This document shows, in pieces, positions 32,401 to 46,300 of a stretch of DNA of 64,000 nt. This DNA is from Lutjanus erythropterus. Its lineage: Eukaryota; Chordata; Actinopteri; Lutjaniformes; Lutjanidae. The position numbers and the translations under genes are program-made. Position 1 is the first letter of the stretch, and each line of letters opens with the position of its first letter. The notes below the pieces were generated by a model. It was not told the DNA's origin. It was given only the letters and a program-made list of their open reading frames with translations, and did not search any database. The DNA is taken from positions 20,354,715 to 20,418,714 of the forward strand of contig CM034603.1 of NCBI GenBank assembly GCA_020091685.1, given 5' to 3'.

Positions 32401-35400
32401 TTTGAATGGTAAAATCTAAAAATTAGAACATTTAAGACTTTAAGAAGAGATTTTTCATTTTTAATCTCAGTAGTAGGCGTAATAAAACAAAAGAAAATAT
32501 ATCAACGTGTTATGGTGAAAAGCTAATTTCGCTTGATTTAATGGAAACAGATATTTATAGCAACGGATCTCCTTTATGTGCCAGTAAACTCAACAGTAAT
32601 CTGTTGTGGTTACAAGAATACTTGCTAATAAATTTCATGCCTCTTTGTAAAATGTCACTATAAGACTTTAAGAGCAAGGCTTCCTGTGCACCCACTTGTA
32701 CTCACTTCATTCAGGCAACATTGCAGGTGATAAGATCTTCCTCAGCTTATATGAATGATACATATTATAAATAAATCATCTAGTCAGAGTCTAAAAATGT
32801 TTGATTACAAGAAATCTCCAACACACCTTTTCACATCTTAGAAAAGAGCAGCATATGAAGCATGCATGCAAAAAAGTTTGAACGCAAGTAGGTTTAATAA
32901 TCAGTCAATTTGTGTATAATTTTATTTATTTATTTACACAAAACAGAGCAACAGAAACACAAAAACAAAAGAAATGAAAGAAGCAACTTTTGAAGGTGAG
33001 ATAAAAAAAAAACCCTGGAGGAATATAGAAAGAATCTCAGCTTAGGAAACATTACATGTATAAGAAAATACAAAGGTCATGTAATCCACAAAAGTAAGCA
33101 AACAAGCAACCATGGAATCAAAGAAAAATTAAGCTAAATAAAACGAGAAAAAATATAAAATAGATAAAATAATGATGTGAGTATGTGTGCATTAGAGTTA
33201 AAGCTACTTTCCTTGCCAGGCTGATTGTGCTCTGCCTCATAAACTGCAGTGTTGTGTGTGTTCTCTGTCAGTGCACTTCCACTCGTCTCTTATATGCTTG
33301 ACAGACAGTGAAAGCAAACTCAGGGTATAACGTGCCCAACAATGGCGGGCTGTAGCCTGCAGCTGTAGGCCATCAGAGTACGGTGGAGAAAAGCATGTGT
33401 GTCAGTGGGCTCCAGATTTTAAATGGTCCTCCTTTCATTGTGCCCTGCTGACCTACGATCTTGGGAATGGAAACAAGGGCATGAAGGTAATGGACTGAGG
33501 GATGAGAGTGCAGTGTACTACGATGAAAATCTGCCCAGAAGTGCTATTTTTATCATACTGTGTGTTAGCTTTGGTGCAAATGCAAAGTATGTGACGGTAA
33601 AATTCTTGCACATATAACTCAATATCTTGTCTGCCTTTGTTGCTTTCATAGACAAAGAGAGAAAACAACTGATATTCAAAGAAAATCTTTCAAGAGAGAC
33701 TCAGACACAATTAATCAAAATGCAATGGAAATCACAATATGGCGAAGTGCAATATGCAACTTGCAGAGGCATCATAATTTTAATAGTTTTTATCATTCCC
33801 ATTGATCATGAATAATATCACAATTACAATATCTGTTATAGCTGTTATTATTTAAGCAGTTATGGTGGCACATCAGTTATGTCAAACATTAAATTATGAA
33901 GCCCAAACAATTTACACAAACAGAATAATAAAACAATTAGACTCTCGGTGCTGCCGCTGCCTCAATCAGTTTAATGATTGATCGTCATTAACATCCCTAG
34001 TCTAGATCGATATCAAATCAGCAGGAACAGAATCCTGAGTAAATACTGTATCCTGATTACCCTTCACACTCATTTAAAACACACTGTTCCAATAAATACC
34101 TGCACTTTTCTTTTAGCATTCTTCATCCATGAGGCTCTCAGTGTAAGTTTATGTCAGAATTAGAATCAGAAGCAAAAGCAGCTTTATTGGCCTATTATGT
34201 GCACACATACAAATATGACTTTTTCATTGCTCTCAATGGACTTACACAGTATATTGCATAGCAGCTATGAACATAAATAATGGACAACATAAATAAAAGT
34301 CTATATAGTGTTTTCAAAGTAAATTATAAACAATACACAACACAGCGTTTATTCTCAAAGTCCGTGTGAAGAAAGTGAGCATGCAGCAGAGCTGTGGCTG
34401 TACTCGAGAGTACGAGGCTGCTGGTAGTACAAAGCCATCAGGCTCATGCACTTCCTCCGCAGACAAACGGGGCCCCAGGGGGCGGTGGAGTGATTACAGG
34501 CGTCTCCACGATGAGCTGATGTGATAAAAAAAGGAGCCTATCTGTTCTCAAGAATCTGGTTACAGCTCTGTCTTTACCTCAAATCATCACATATGCATTC
34601 CCTAGTTTAGTCATCACTAAATCATGTGCGATGGCAAATTAAGCTGGGACACTTGTTTACTGTTAGAGCATTTTACTGCATGTTTTCAGTATAAATGGTC
34701 CAAGCTTGACTCAGACCCCAACCCGAACCCATAACCATATTGTTGTTATGAAAGTTTGGCTAAACTTTTTCCCACTGACACACAGATCCTATTAGGAAGT
34801 GACACCAAAGGTTCACATGCTTGGTGGTTTTATTTCACAATGAAACTTTCAGTTTTCATTTTCAGTTTGTTGTCTGTGTGTGGTTCACCTTCGCTTTTAT
34901 AAAGGCAACTTGAAGTTCACTGCACGCTCATTATACTGTTGATGTAAGTTTATTAAAGGAGAAATCTGGAATATATTTACTGTACTAAATAATAAAAGGG
35001 CCATCATATGTCATCAGAAATTGAGGAAACATGCGAAGTTTAAAAATTTGCTTCTCTAGCCACATTGTCCACGTTTGAAATTCTCATTCTGGGTTTGAAT
35101 TACTTTTTTGGTTGCACAATTCATGTTAATTAGAGTTTCATACCAAAAGTTTGACAAAGGAATAAGTGTGTTTATGAGTCGTAAGAAATCCTCAGTAGTC
35201 TTTTAGAGGGAGTAGACGTTTATAATGGTTAAATTGAGCATTATATTAATGGAGTCTGGCAGGCAGTGAGACAGGTACAGCACATCATGTGCTGCTGCAG
35301 CATTTCTGCAGCCTGTCTGAAGTGTCTTGATTCTGGGAGGAGGGGGCAGGAGCAAACAACCTGCTTCAACTATACATTGTGCATTAGGCTCAATCTATGA

Positions 35401-37310
35401 CTCCAACTCTGCTGTATTTATCTTTGGATGCGGAAGTGTTACACATTGCTCCTTTAAAACAGAATTAAAGGGTTGGGAAAAGGTTTGTTGCCTTGCTGAT
35501 AGTTTGGCAGCAATAGAGATTTCTACAATGGAGGCACATAAGCCTGTGCTTGTTTGTGGTGCTTAAAGCCTTAAAAGTTCTATTTAAAACACACAACAGC
35601 AAAATTGCAGTGTAGAAACAATGATGCTGGTTCTCTGGATAATCTACAGACCATGCTCTCAACAGTTCAACAATTCATGGGCGCAATTTTGTTGGTAAAA
35701 AAGTTCTTCCAATGGAATCTGTTGGCAGCTTATTATGTGACACTGTTTTTGTAAAGGAATGTTGGTATTGCAGCGTTCTATTTGTATTTCTGTGAGCAAA
35801 ACCAGGGTTATTGTACTTTGGGTGAACACACCCTTTAATTTTACATCTGGTTCAGATGGCAATAGTCCAAAAGTGCATGTCTAGATACCAGTAAAATATT
35901 TCTGTGTGCCTTTTTTTGTAATTTGGGCGAACAGACTCATTAAAGTTATTCATAGAATTGTTGACAATTCAATTCTACACACATTTAAATTAAATTTTGT
36001 CCCTTTGCAGTTCCTGTGCTTGAAGAACATCCGCACATTCCTGAATTCTTGCAACTTGGTGTTTGGGATGAAGAAAAGTGACTTATTTGAAGCCTTTGAC
36101 TTGTTCGATGTTCGAGACTTTGGAAAGGTAACACCCACATCCATCATTCTGTTTTTCTGTCACAACTCCATGAAATAATCCTGTGTTTTCTCGTACGATG
36201 ATGAGTCTCCAACAATGGTCAAATTTCTTCTGTTCTCTTCACTTCTCCATCCTTCTTTTAGCCGCCTTGTGCTCTGTTTGCAATGATTTATGAAAGTCTT
36301 TTCAGGATCTTGCACCTTTACAAGTCGTTTTACAAGGAAAATCCATTTGAGCGAGTACATAGTCTGTTAAATTCATGTGACATCTATTACAGCTGAGTGA
36401 TGATGATGATTGTGCTGCCTGTCTGTGTAATTAATAATGCCTTTCACAGTCTTTCTCAGTGCTACAGTTAGAAACAACAGGGGGAAATTGGTGACATAAA
36501 CATCAAATGTGTGTTATAGTTTGTCACACAGCAAATAGGTTGCCAAATAACTTGTAACACCAAGAAAACACTCCTCATAGAAGGCAAAAAAGCACCATAG
36601 TACATAAAATCATTGGTTTGCAGCTGCAGTTATATATAGTTATGCTATTCATAACATAGTAAATGTTTTTGCAAACAATTCCAATACCAGTGGTCTCCAT
36701 CGTTTTCCTTTAAGGACCCCTTTTCCTCTACTGAGTAAACTGATGATCCACATTTTTCATTGATATTTCTTAAAATATTAAATTTATAACAAAAACCATA
36801 CAGAGCAAAGAATAAAGTGTACAGTTAAAAACTGTGAACACAGTAACTCCAGGCAGATTATTTCCTGACTATTACATAAGAGATAAGTTTTCCTGGTATT
36901 TTTAGGAACTTTTATAGTATTATCAGTAACCTATTATATATATATANNNNNNNNNNNNNNNNNNNNNNNNNNNNNNNNNNNNNNNNNNNNNNNNNNNNNN
37001 NNNNNNNNNNNNNNNNNNNNNNNNNNNNNNNNNNNNNNNNNNNNNNNNNNNNNNNNNNNNNNNNNNNNNNNNNNNNNNNNNNNNNNNNNNNNNNNNNNNN
37101 NNNNNNNNNNNNNNNNNNNNNNNNNNNNNNNNNNNNNNNNNNNNNNNNNNNNNNNNNNNNNNNNNNACCTTTTGGAAAAATATACCTATATCTCAGCATT
37201 TAATTTGTTTTTGTGAAGAAAACTGAATGAAATAGTTAGTCACAGTATAAAGGGCTGAGCCTTCACTATCTGCTAAACATAAAAGAAGCCTTTATGTATG
37301 ATTGCTAAAA

Positions 37311-37388
<78 letters not shown>

Positions 37389-40300
37389 TATTTTTTAGCA
37401 ATCATACATAAAGGCTTCTTTTATGTTTAGCAGATAGTGAAGGCTCAGCCCTTTATACTGTGACTAACTATTTCATTCAGTTTTCTTCACAAAAACAAAT
37501 TAAATGCTGAGATATAGGTATATTTTTCCAAAAGGTTTTTTTTACACCCCTTAAAATCAAGAAATCCTTGCAGCCCCCAGTTAAGCTTGGTGGGGAGCCA
37601 CAGTTTGGGAACCAGTGGTGCTTAAAGTGAACTAGAAATCATGACGTGCATGACCGCATCTGCATTTGCATTTGCAATCTGCACCTGAACATTGTGGAGA
37701 AATAGCAGTACATGTGTCTGCCTGTACGTCCAGTCACACATTCAGGTTACTGAATAGTGTAATATAATAAGACCCGTGTGATATAGAGCCAGTCACAGGT
37801 GTGATGTTGTTCTCTCTGATGGAGGCATGGCGTGTGTGTATGTGTGTGTGTGAGTGAGTTTATAAGCATAAAGTATTTATCCACCCGTTGCCTGGTCTTG
37901 CGTTTTTCTGGTGCATTTCTGAAGGGATTGGTCGACTTCTTTTTATTGCTGTGTTATTGTGGGAGCTGGCTTCAGTGTATGTGTGTGTGTGTGTACATAG
38001 AGTTACCAGGTCAGTGGGTTTGTAGTGTTCTCCTCCTCGCTTCTCAGTTGACTCTCGCTCGCAGTGCAGGGACCTGATTTAACTCTGCTGAAGAAAGCAC
38101 ACTCACTCTGACCAGCTGTGTTCCCACATTTCCTTAGTTCAGTGCATTAGGTGCATAACCTTGCCTTGGAGCATCTCTGGTTTATCCATGGGGAAATACA
38201 TCATTATGTTTCTAAACCATTTAACCACTGGATGTATTTACTTTGTATTTATCTTTACTAAATATATCTATGAAGTTAATTTGAAATACAGAAGATTAAG
38301 TCTTTAAGGCTGGGCTGCAACAGCAATGGTTCATTTTTAAACCCAAGTAAATCACAAAGAGGAGAAATTAGAGCTTCTCTGCCAAACCAGCTAACTAACT
38401 TTTTTTTTAGCTTGTTAGCAAATAATGTAATGTTTCAGTAACGTTTTAGCTAGCTAGCAAACAATGTAAAGTTTTTATTATTTTTTAGCTAGATAGTAAT
38501 CAATGTATTTTTTTGTTACATACTTTAGCTGTACAGCAAACAATAAATGTAACATTTTGTGAATTTTGTTAACTGTTTAATTGGTTAGCAAACAATGTAA
38601 CATTTTGTCAACTTTTTAGCTAGCTAGCAAACAATGTAGGCTAATATTTCATGTGCCGAACAGCTGAAAGTTATCAGTTTTCTTCTATGCTTACTATTTC
38701 CTGACAGCACTCAAATTTATTTTTATTGATTCTAATTTTGGTAATCATTTCAGAGATTAGTTTTTAATTGAGCAACAGAACTCTACTTATTTTAAATCTG
38801 AATTTACTCATTTTAAACCTAGTTTTGCTAAACTCTGATTAGATGATAAATATAAATAATAATCTTTAATAAAATAATCTTTGTTGTTGCTCCCAGTCTA
38901 AAAGTACTATCATTGTTTCTCTTAATTTGGGTAAACTACTCTCCACTATATACAATATTTTCTATTTATATATCAAATTATTTTGTCATAACATATTTTG
39001 TATCTATTTTAAATAATTTATACTGTACTGTATGTGGTTTTAGAACTCCAGGTATACTTTGTGTATATGAACAAATTTTATTTAATAGAAATGTTCAAAA
39101 GGTGTATCAAAAATTCTTTAGCCAGGCGTATTATACCTGATTAAAATGTTTAATTCATTCCCCTGCCCAGAATAAACAGTGGTCCTTGGTTCTCTCTATA
39201 AGTGTGAGGACTGCATGTTGAGCTTTGCGTGCAGTTTCCCACACAGACTCTCTTTTCTTTCAGTTCAGTGTTCTAAAGAAGCTTCCAGTTAATCTGGCTG
39301 CTGATAATCCCACAGGGGAGGTGCTGCAAATATGTACAGTACATCCAAGCCGGGCTGCATAATCTCCGTCATGTTCAAGGGTTGTCCATCAAACAAACAA
39401 GCTTCCGGAGAGGGAAGATTGCATTGCATCATTAGTTTTTTTTTTTTCAATCATTAGTTAAAAATACGGTGTGTCTGCAGGTTACAGTGATTGGACTGGA
39501 TTGGCTCCAGGAAGAGTTGTACAGCTGAACAAGAATCGCTCAATCTCTTCCTTATTTTCCAAAAAACATCCAAAAGAGAACATCTCAAATCTCAGCCAGT
39601 CTAATCCACTTCGGCTGAGTTGTGCCAACTCTGCCCGTAGACTGAGCATTAGTCCGCTGAATATCTAATGAGAGCTCTCTAACCTACATTCCTCTGCTGA
39701 GTTACTACAGGCTTCACCCCGGGCAGCCACGCTGACTACACGCAGCAGCCTGGGGGCCACAGGGATGAAGAAACGCGTTTATTTTTTCCCTCAACATCAA
39801 ATTATGTCAACCTGGACTGTAAGAGCACAGGGATTGTTATACTCGATTCAAATTAACAACGAAGGGTATTTTATGTTGAAGGCATGGCTATTTTTTTCTT
39901 AAAGTGTAACTTATTTGCCCTCTTGCCAAGAGATGGATGAAATGATTGATACCACTCTCATGTCTGTGAGGTAAATATGAAGCTACGGCCAGTAGGCGAT
40001 TAGCTTAACTTAGTATAATGAATGGAAACAAAGGGACAGAGCTGGCCTGGCTCTGTCTGAAGGTAACAGAATCCACCTCTCCTCTAAAGCTCAATAATTA
40101 AAGGTCCAGTGTGTGAGATTTACATGAATTTATTGGCACAGGGTGCAGGTCCTCTTCCACAGAGACCACCAGTTCTCATGCAGGCCTATTTGACCAGCGA
40201 CCTGTAGGCCAGATACGACCCTTTTGAATTTTTCTATGGCTCGCAAGACTGTGGCCCGCAAATCAGGCTGGTGTGTGTGCGATATGGCAAATTGCACTAC

Positions 40301-43300
40301 TATTTTGAGACATCTGAACCATGGACTGTGTGATCCGAACCAGTACGGTATTGCTTATGTCTTATTAAAACACCTATGTGCTGTGATTGGCTGCAGTAGC
40401 ATTACGCTTGCTTCAGACCTGCCATTTTCTCTGTCAACTCAGTCAAGCCTCATTTTCTCTTTTTTCCCTATTTTCCCCCCTTGCTCTTTGTACAAACTGT
40501 AAGGACACGCTTTTGCATGCATACTTTAAAACTTGAGCACTTTAAATATCATGCACTTCAACTTTTAAGCCTTGGTTCTCCCTGCTTGTACTTGCATAAA
40601 CTGGCCTTTGTGTGTCACATATGCAAATGCACTTTACAACTGGACACTTTAAAAGTCAATTATACATAGGTACTTTGAACAACCTTGAAAATGTAACTCT
40701 AAAGGCTAAAGAGACGTGAAAATAGCCAGTTCCAGAGCGAATAGACAGACAAGTAATTATTTACTTTGACAGCTGCAGGTGGTATGTTTATTGTGCAGTA
40801 AATGCATTGTTGTGATGAAAGAATACAACGTGAAGAGGCACTCAAATCAAGGCTAGTTTTCTGCCAGATTTCCTGAGGACTCAGAGAAACCTTTATTAAC
40901 CCTGTCCTACACATTTGGAAGGGCAAAGTGAGACCAGGTGATTGCATTTTGCAAGCTCACCACTAGATGCCACTAAATCCAACACACTGATCCTTTAAAA
41001 TGTTATGTCATGTTGGTTTGATCTCATGGCATCTCCATCAGTTAGCTCCTGCAAAAATGTTATGGTTATACACTTCGGTTTTAGCACAGATTCAACAAAC
41101 GAGACACCTTAAAAGGAGACATGTTATGCTAATTTTTGGGATCATTTCGGGATTCTAATATAGTATTTTTATAGGCTTTAATATTCATATGACATATTAT
41201 TTTTCTTATCCTGTCCATTTTTGCAGCTTCTTTATTGATCTTCTGTCTGAAACACTCTGCTCTGATTGGTCAGAGGTGTGAGGTATTCTGTGGGTGGGAT
41301 GGCCGTCTATCCAGAGGTTGTGCTAAGTCCTGTGTGACATCATAAAAATCTGACTACTGTTTTGTTTTTTCTGAAAGGCGGAGTGAGAAAAAAAGACAGA
41401 AAATGGCAGTTTCTCATGTTTTGTGAGGGTCGTAAGAGACACCGGGGATGCATATTTTTGATGAAAAACCACCAAAAATGTATTTTGCATAATATGTAAA
41501 CTTGTTGTGTCACAAGTTCTTGAAAATGAAACCCTATGGGATTTAACTGTATTGTATCATCAATATTTCAGTGTGTATAATTTAGATAACAAAAACATGC
41601 ACATTTGATTTGTGATATATTACATCTGTGCTACCATTTACTTTCTTTTTTTCATGGTGCTCTGGGGATTTAAGATACATTTTGTAAATAGGCCACCACA
41701 CTCACCACGGCGGTTGGACTTCAGCTCAGCTTGTGGTTTTGCTTCTCAAGTCACATGTGGCTTAAAGTAAGTGTCAGATCACCAGGCATGCCAGGTGTAA
41801 AAGCAGCTTGTTTTTATGACAACCTAGGCTTTACAATTCATCATACAAAGTAAACAAATGCTTGATTTTCTCCAGTGTACGAGTTCTTCTTTCTCTCTAT
41901 CAAAGATCTGATATTCTACTGCTTCTTCCTCTAAAAATTATTCTCTCTACTTAGTACGTCTTTGCAAAAAACTGATAAGTCCTGCACATCGTCAGCTGTC
42001 ACTAAAGTCAGTTGCGATGGATGTGATGTGTGAGAATGAAATTTATACTGATCGTGTCAAAGTTCTTTCTCTAGCAAAAGTATCAAATCAAATCATTAAT
42101 AATTCTTATTATGAATTCTTATCAAGATTATCTCTTATTACATGATGTTCCCAAAGCAAAAACCAATGGAGACTATAATGCTTACTAATTTTCAGCATTT
42201 CATTTTATTCTTTATTATTTCACTGTATTCTTAAACCTGTTGACCTTTAGGACCAGAATGTGTTTTGGGTGCCTAACACCACATTTCTAATAAATGAAAT
42301 CATCTCACCTCAAAGGCAGAATTTTTGTTTGTTTCAGACAAGACATCGTTTCAACTGCTGTAAATAGCTTGTGAGGATGCAGCGGGCCCTTTGCTGTTCA
42401 AACAGGACTCTTTCAAGTGACATGCACACCTGGGTTCAGCCAAAGCCACAGCACATATTCACACAGGAAGAGGCAATAAACTGCAGATAGTCAGACTGTT
42501 ATATCGTACCCCACCATCAACTATCTGTTTTTAACCAAATCCTGAGAAGACAGCCATTTGCAACTTTTCATTTTGGTGAATCTCTGTCATGTCATCCTCG
42601 TTAAACATGCATTAAATTTCCTTTCACTATTTCCGTACACACTTTATTTTTTTAAAAGGGCTGTGCATATGACTGACATTACACTGTCGTAACCATGTCA
42701 TGACACCTGTCATGAACATGAAGGAGTCTTTATGAATATTTTGTTATGAAAACTTGACATTAATCAAGACAATAATGTCTGTGTCATTATAACTTGACAT
42801 TAGTAGAGAACTGGCACTGTACTCTGTCATCATAACATTTAATGACATCTTTATGACAAGTCCAAATGATCCAACTTAACTTGAAGTCCAGGAAATTATT
42901 CATAACACTGTTACAAATCATTTGACAGTGTAATAAAACTTAATGACATCTTTATTAAAAGTACAAAATGGATCACTTTGCTTGAGGTCAAAGAAAATAT
43001 TCATGATGCACCTGTAATGGTTTCATGACCGTGTCAAAACTAACCAGTATAAATTTAAGGTCAAAACATAAAGTTAAATAATTTATTTAAGTCAGATAAT
43101 GTCATGTTGTTATTGGCTTGATTAATATCAAGTTGTCATAACAAAGACATCTAAAACAATGTCAGCTTGGCACTGAAGATGACAAAATTGACCAAATGAC
43201 ACTTAACATCCATAAAGACCCGCACAAAGACTCCTTCATGTTAACGACAGTGTTACGACAGTTTATGTCTCATGCACACCACTTCAAAGTGTTGCCAGTG

Positions 43301-46300
43301 TTTCTCCTAGCACTCTACTGACTGCACTGTGTGACCTGTCATGTTGCAACATTGACAGCAAGTTAATTACAGCATCCTGTGCGTCATCTGATTTGCCAGT
43401 AATTATCTTGTACCGGAGTGTATAAAATTGATATTCAGTGTTCATGAACTCAGATTCTTATGAGTCCAGATAAAAGAACACTAAAGGTTATTATAGCACA
43501 GGATTCAAATCAGTTCTGCTCTCCAGTTTCATTTGTGTTTGCAAACTTCAGACACATAAATGCATAGCTAATGTGTGATTAGTGTACATGGGGAAAATAC
43601 ATACTTATCATGATGAGGTATACTTTTTCCACTTGCAGAATTATACAGTCATTTACTTGATATGTGACTGTGAAAAACTAATTTCGATAATATATTTTAT
43701 TGTCAAAGGAAGCATCATATAGAGATTTTAACATATTGATTTTTTGGTGTAGTAGTTGCAGTGCAGATTTCATAATCAGACTCACTTTCTTTTCCTCTTT
43801 TTCTCTGCTAACACACAACCCCCCACCCACCACCACACCGACAAAGACACACACACACTCAAACAGCCTGGTGCGAGGTGTGAGCCTTAGGTAGCATGAC
43901 CATTTCCTGTAGACCATGCTTGTTTTTCTCTGTTACTCTGTCCTCTACCCGTCTCTTGCTGTTGATTTGAATTTTATTTATTGGCATGATCGTAATTAAG
44001 TTAAGTTTGGACAAACAGATAACTCCACATTTTAAGTATACTAATTTGTGATATGGGGGAAAAAGACAACAAATGGTTTGCACATTACTAGACAACACAT
44101 AGACACCACCTCTCCCGTCTTCTCCCATCTTCAGCATAACTGTTCTTGCTTTCACTTTTGCACCTGTAGTTGTAGCTAACTTACTAACAGCAGCAAATGG
44201 GAGCGTTCCATAACAGTGGCTAATGGTAGTGCTAGCTAACAGTAGCTAACGATAGTGTTAGGTAACCAATCCATGTTGTTTTTTCATAGTGGTGGCTAAT
44301 GTGTTGATACCTGTTGAGACACTGGTTAGGTGTCTCGCAAATTGATGCTAACTAGTTGCTACGATGTTACAAGTGTTTCCTCTGCTGTGACTAGTTGGTT
44401 GCTAGTGCATCCCTAGGTGGTTGCTACATGATTTCTATGACAATTTGGGTGATTATGTGCTTCAATAGGTAGTTGCTAAATGGTTGCTAAGCAGTAGCTA
44501 GCTGGTTGCTAAGTGTTTGCTAAGGTGTTACTTGCTGGTAAATATGATTTTCAAGGTATTTGCTAATGCATTATGATGGTGCCTCCTTGAACTTTTGGTG
44601 TGTTGGCATCATGGCATGGATTTTAGGGATTGGAAAGATTCCCATATTTACCACTAAAAAATGTCCAAGTCATTGGACAACTCAGATTGAATGATGGACT
44701 TCAGCTGACATGAGGCATCCATATTTGTTTGGTTTCAGGCACTCTTATTAAGCAGCAAGTCAGTAGTCAGCCTACTGTATATCAGAGCTTTAAGAAATTG
44801 TGAGTTTCCCAGTCATAATTAAGGCTTGATGTAGACATGAATGCTATTTACAACTCAGAAACTGGTAATTATACTAACTCCAATATGACATGAACTCGGC
44901 ATTAACAGCAACCCTCTCTCTGTCTAAGTCTCTGTCTCTCCCTCAGCCATTCAAAAACATAAATTAAAGCCTTTTTTTTCCCTCACCAGGTTATGGACAC
45001 TCTATCCAAGCTCTCCCATACAGCAATTGCACAGCAAGAAGGATTCAAGTAAGTCACACATTAAATTACAACGCACTTAGATGTCAGTCAGAATTTCAGA
45101 AAGTTATTGAAGTGTGCTTTTAAAAAACAAAAAGAGAAAACAAATCAAAACTACACCTGCATATGTTACACCTTGTAGAAAACGTGCATTTCAACCCTTA
45201 AAGTTCGCATGAATCTTTCCTTACATTTTTCCTGTAAAACAGCCAGCTAGGGCGGGACTTGTTACAGACATTGATTGGCGTTTGCAGTAGCCAATAGCGC
45301 TGTGCATTGCGCCCACCCCACCATGCAGCTAAAGCGGTTCATGGATGTAATGCTAGTAGGGAGAGTCCTAGTCCTATTTGCTGACTCTTCCACAACTGAA
45401 AGCACAGTTGGACCAGGACCAAAACAGCTACAGAGACCAATGGAGAATAGATTACAGTAACAAGGTGGTTCTCTTGCTGGGTTTGGCTGCTGGCACAGCT
45501 AACTGAGCTAACAGCAGTTAATGGTTGGCTATCTTACTTAAGCAACAAGTGATCATTCCACCAGAAAACTGCAAATGACTGTATTCACGGCCGGACTTGG
45601 AGGCTGTGTTTCTCTGTGACCAGTCGTGTTCACTGGGAGGCTGCTGAGACTGGCTCTGTCGCCTGCTAACAGCAGTTAACAGCTAACAGTTCACAGTTAC
45701 AGTTGGCTACTTTAGCAACAAGTAAGCTAAAGCCACCTGTCCATCAGGAACTCTGTAATTAAACAACTGAGAGCTGAAGCTGAGCAGACATCAGAGAGGA
45801 GCCGAGAAAACATTTACTCCATGAAATAGGTACCAGTTACAGCAAAATCAGTGAATAAAGTTATGAAGTTATGGTTTTGTACAGTAAGACCTGTTTCACA
45901 GAGACACTCCAGTGAATGGATGTATTCTTCCTAAATGCTCTGCTGTGTCATATGTGAGAAAGGGTTTCACTGGATGAAAATTAAGTTATCAGTTTTAATC
46001 ATTTTCCAGAAAAGACAAACTCTGAAAAGCCATTAAAAATATCGGAGAATATCTGCAAAACAACTTTTATGTCATTGTTGGGCCAGATACTGACGTTCAG
46101 GTGATACATATGATGTAGAAACCCTACAAACATAGTCTTTTGTGACGTTGTGACAAGGCTACTGCAACACAGTTATATTTCAGTCATCTTACCATTAGCT
46201 ACGTTGGTGCTATATTGTTGAAATGTTACAATATAACAGGAATTCTGTGATATTTTGCAACATTCTTTGCATGACCTTTCCTGTACTTCATATAATGACA

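Larger units (their letters stand above)
36691..37618. mobile_element. Probable hAT-like element spanning the assembly gap and a palindrome
   Basis: The left side CAGTGGTCTCCATCG leads to AAGGACCCCTTTTCC, and the right side ends GTTTGGGAACCAGTGG (complement CCACTGGTTCCCAAAC). These look like the CAGTGGTTC-type terminal repeats of hAT elements. I could not find an 8-bp target duplication, and part of the interior is N, so the assignment is tentative. It lies in vav3 intron 2. Confidence 0.45.

Noticed and set aside
36683..37626. Target-site duplication for the hAT-like element around the gap
   Set aside because: The 8 bases on either side of the CAGTGG-type ends do not match, so the element call is kept tentative.
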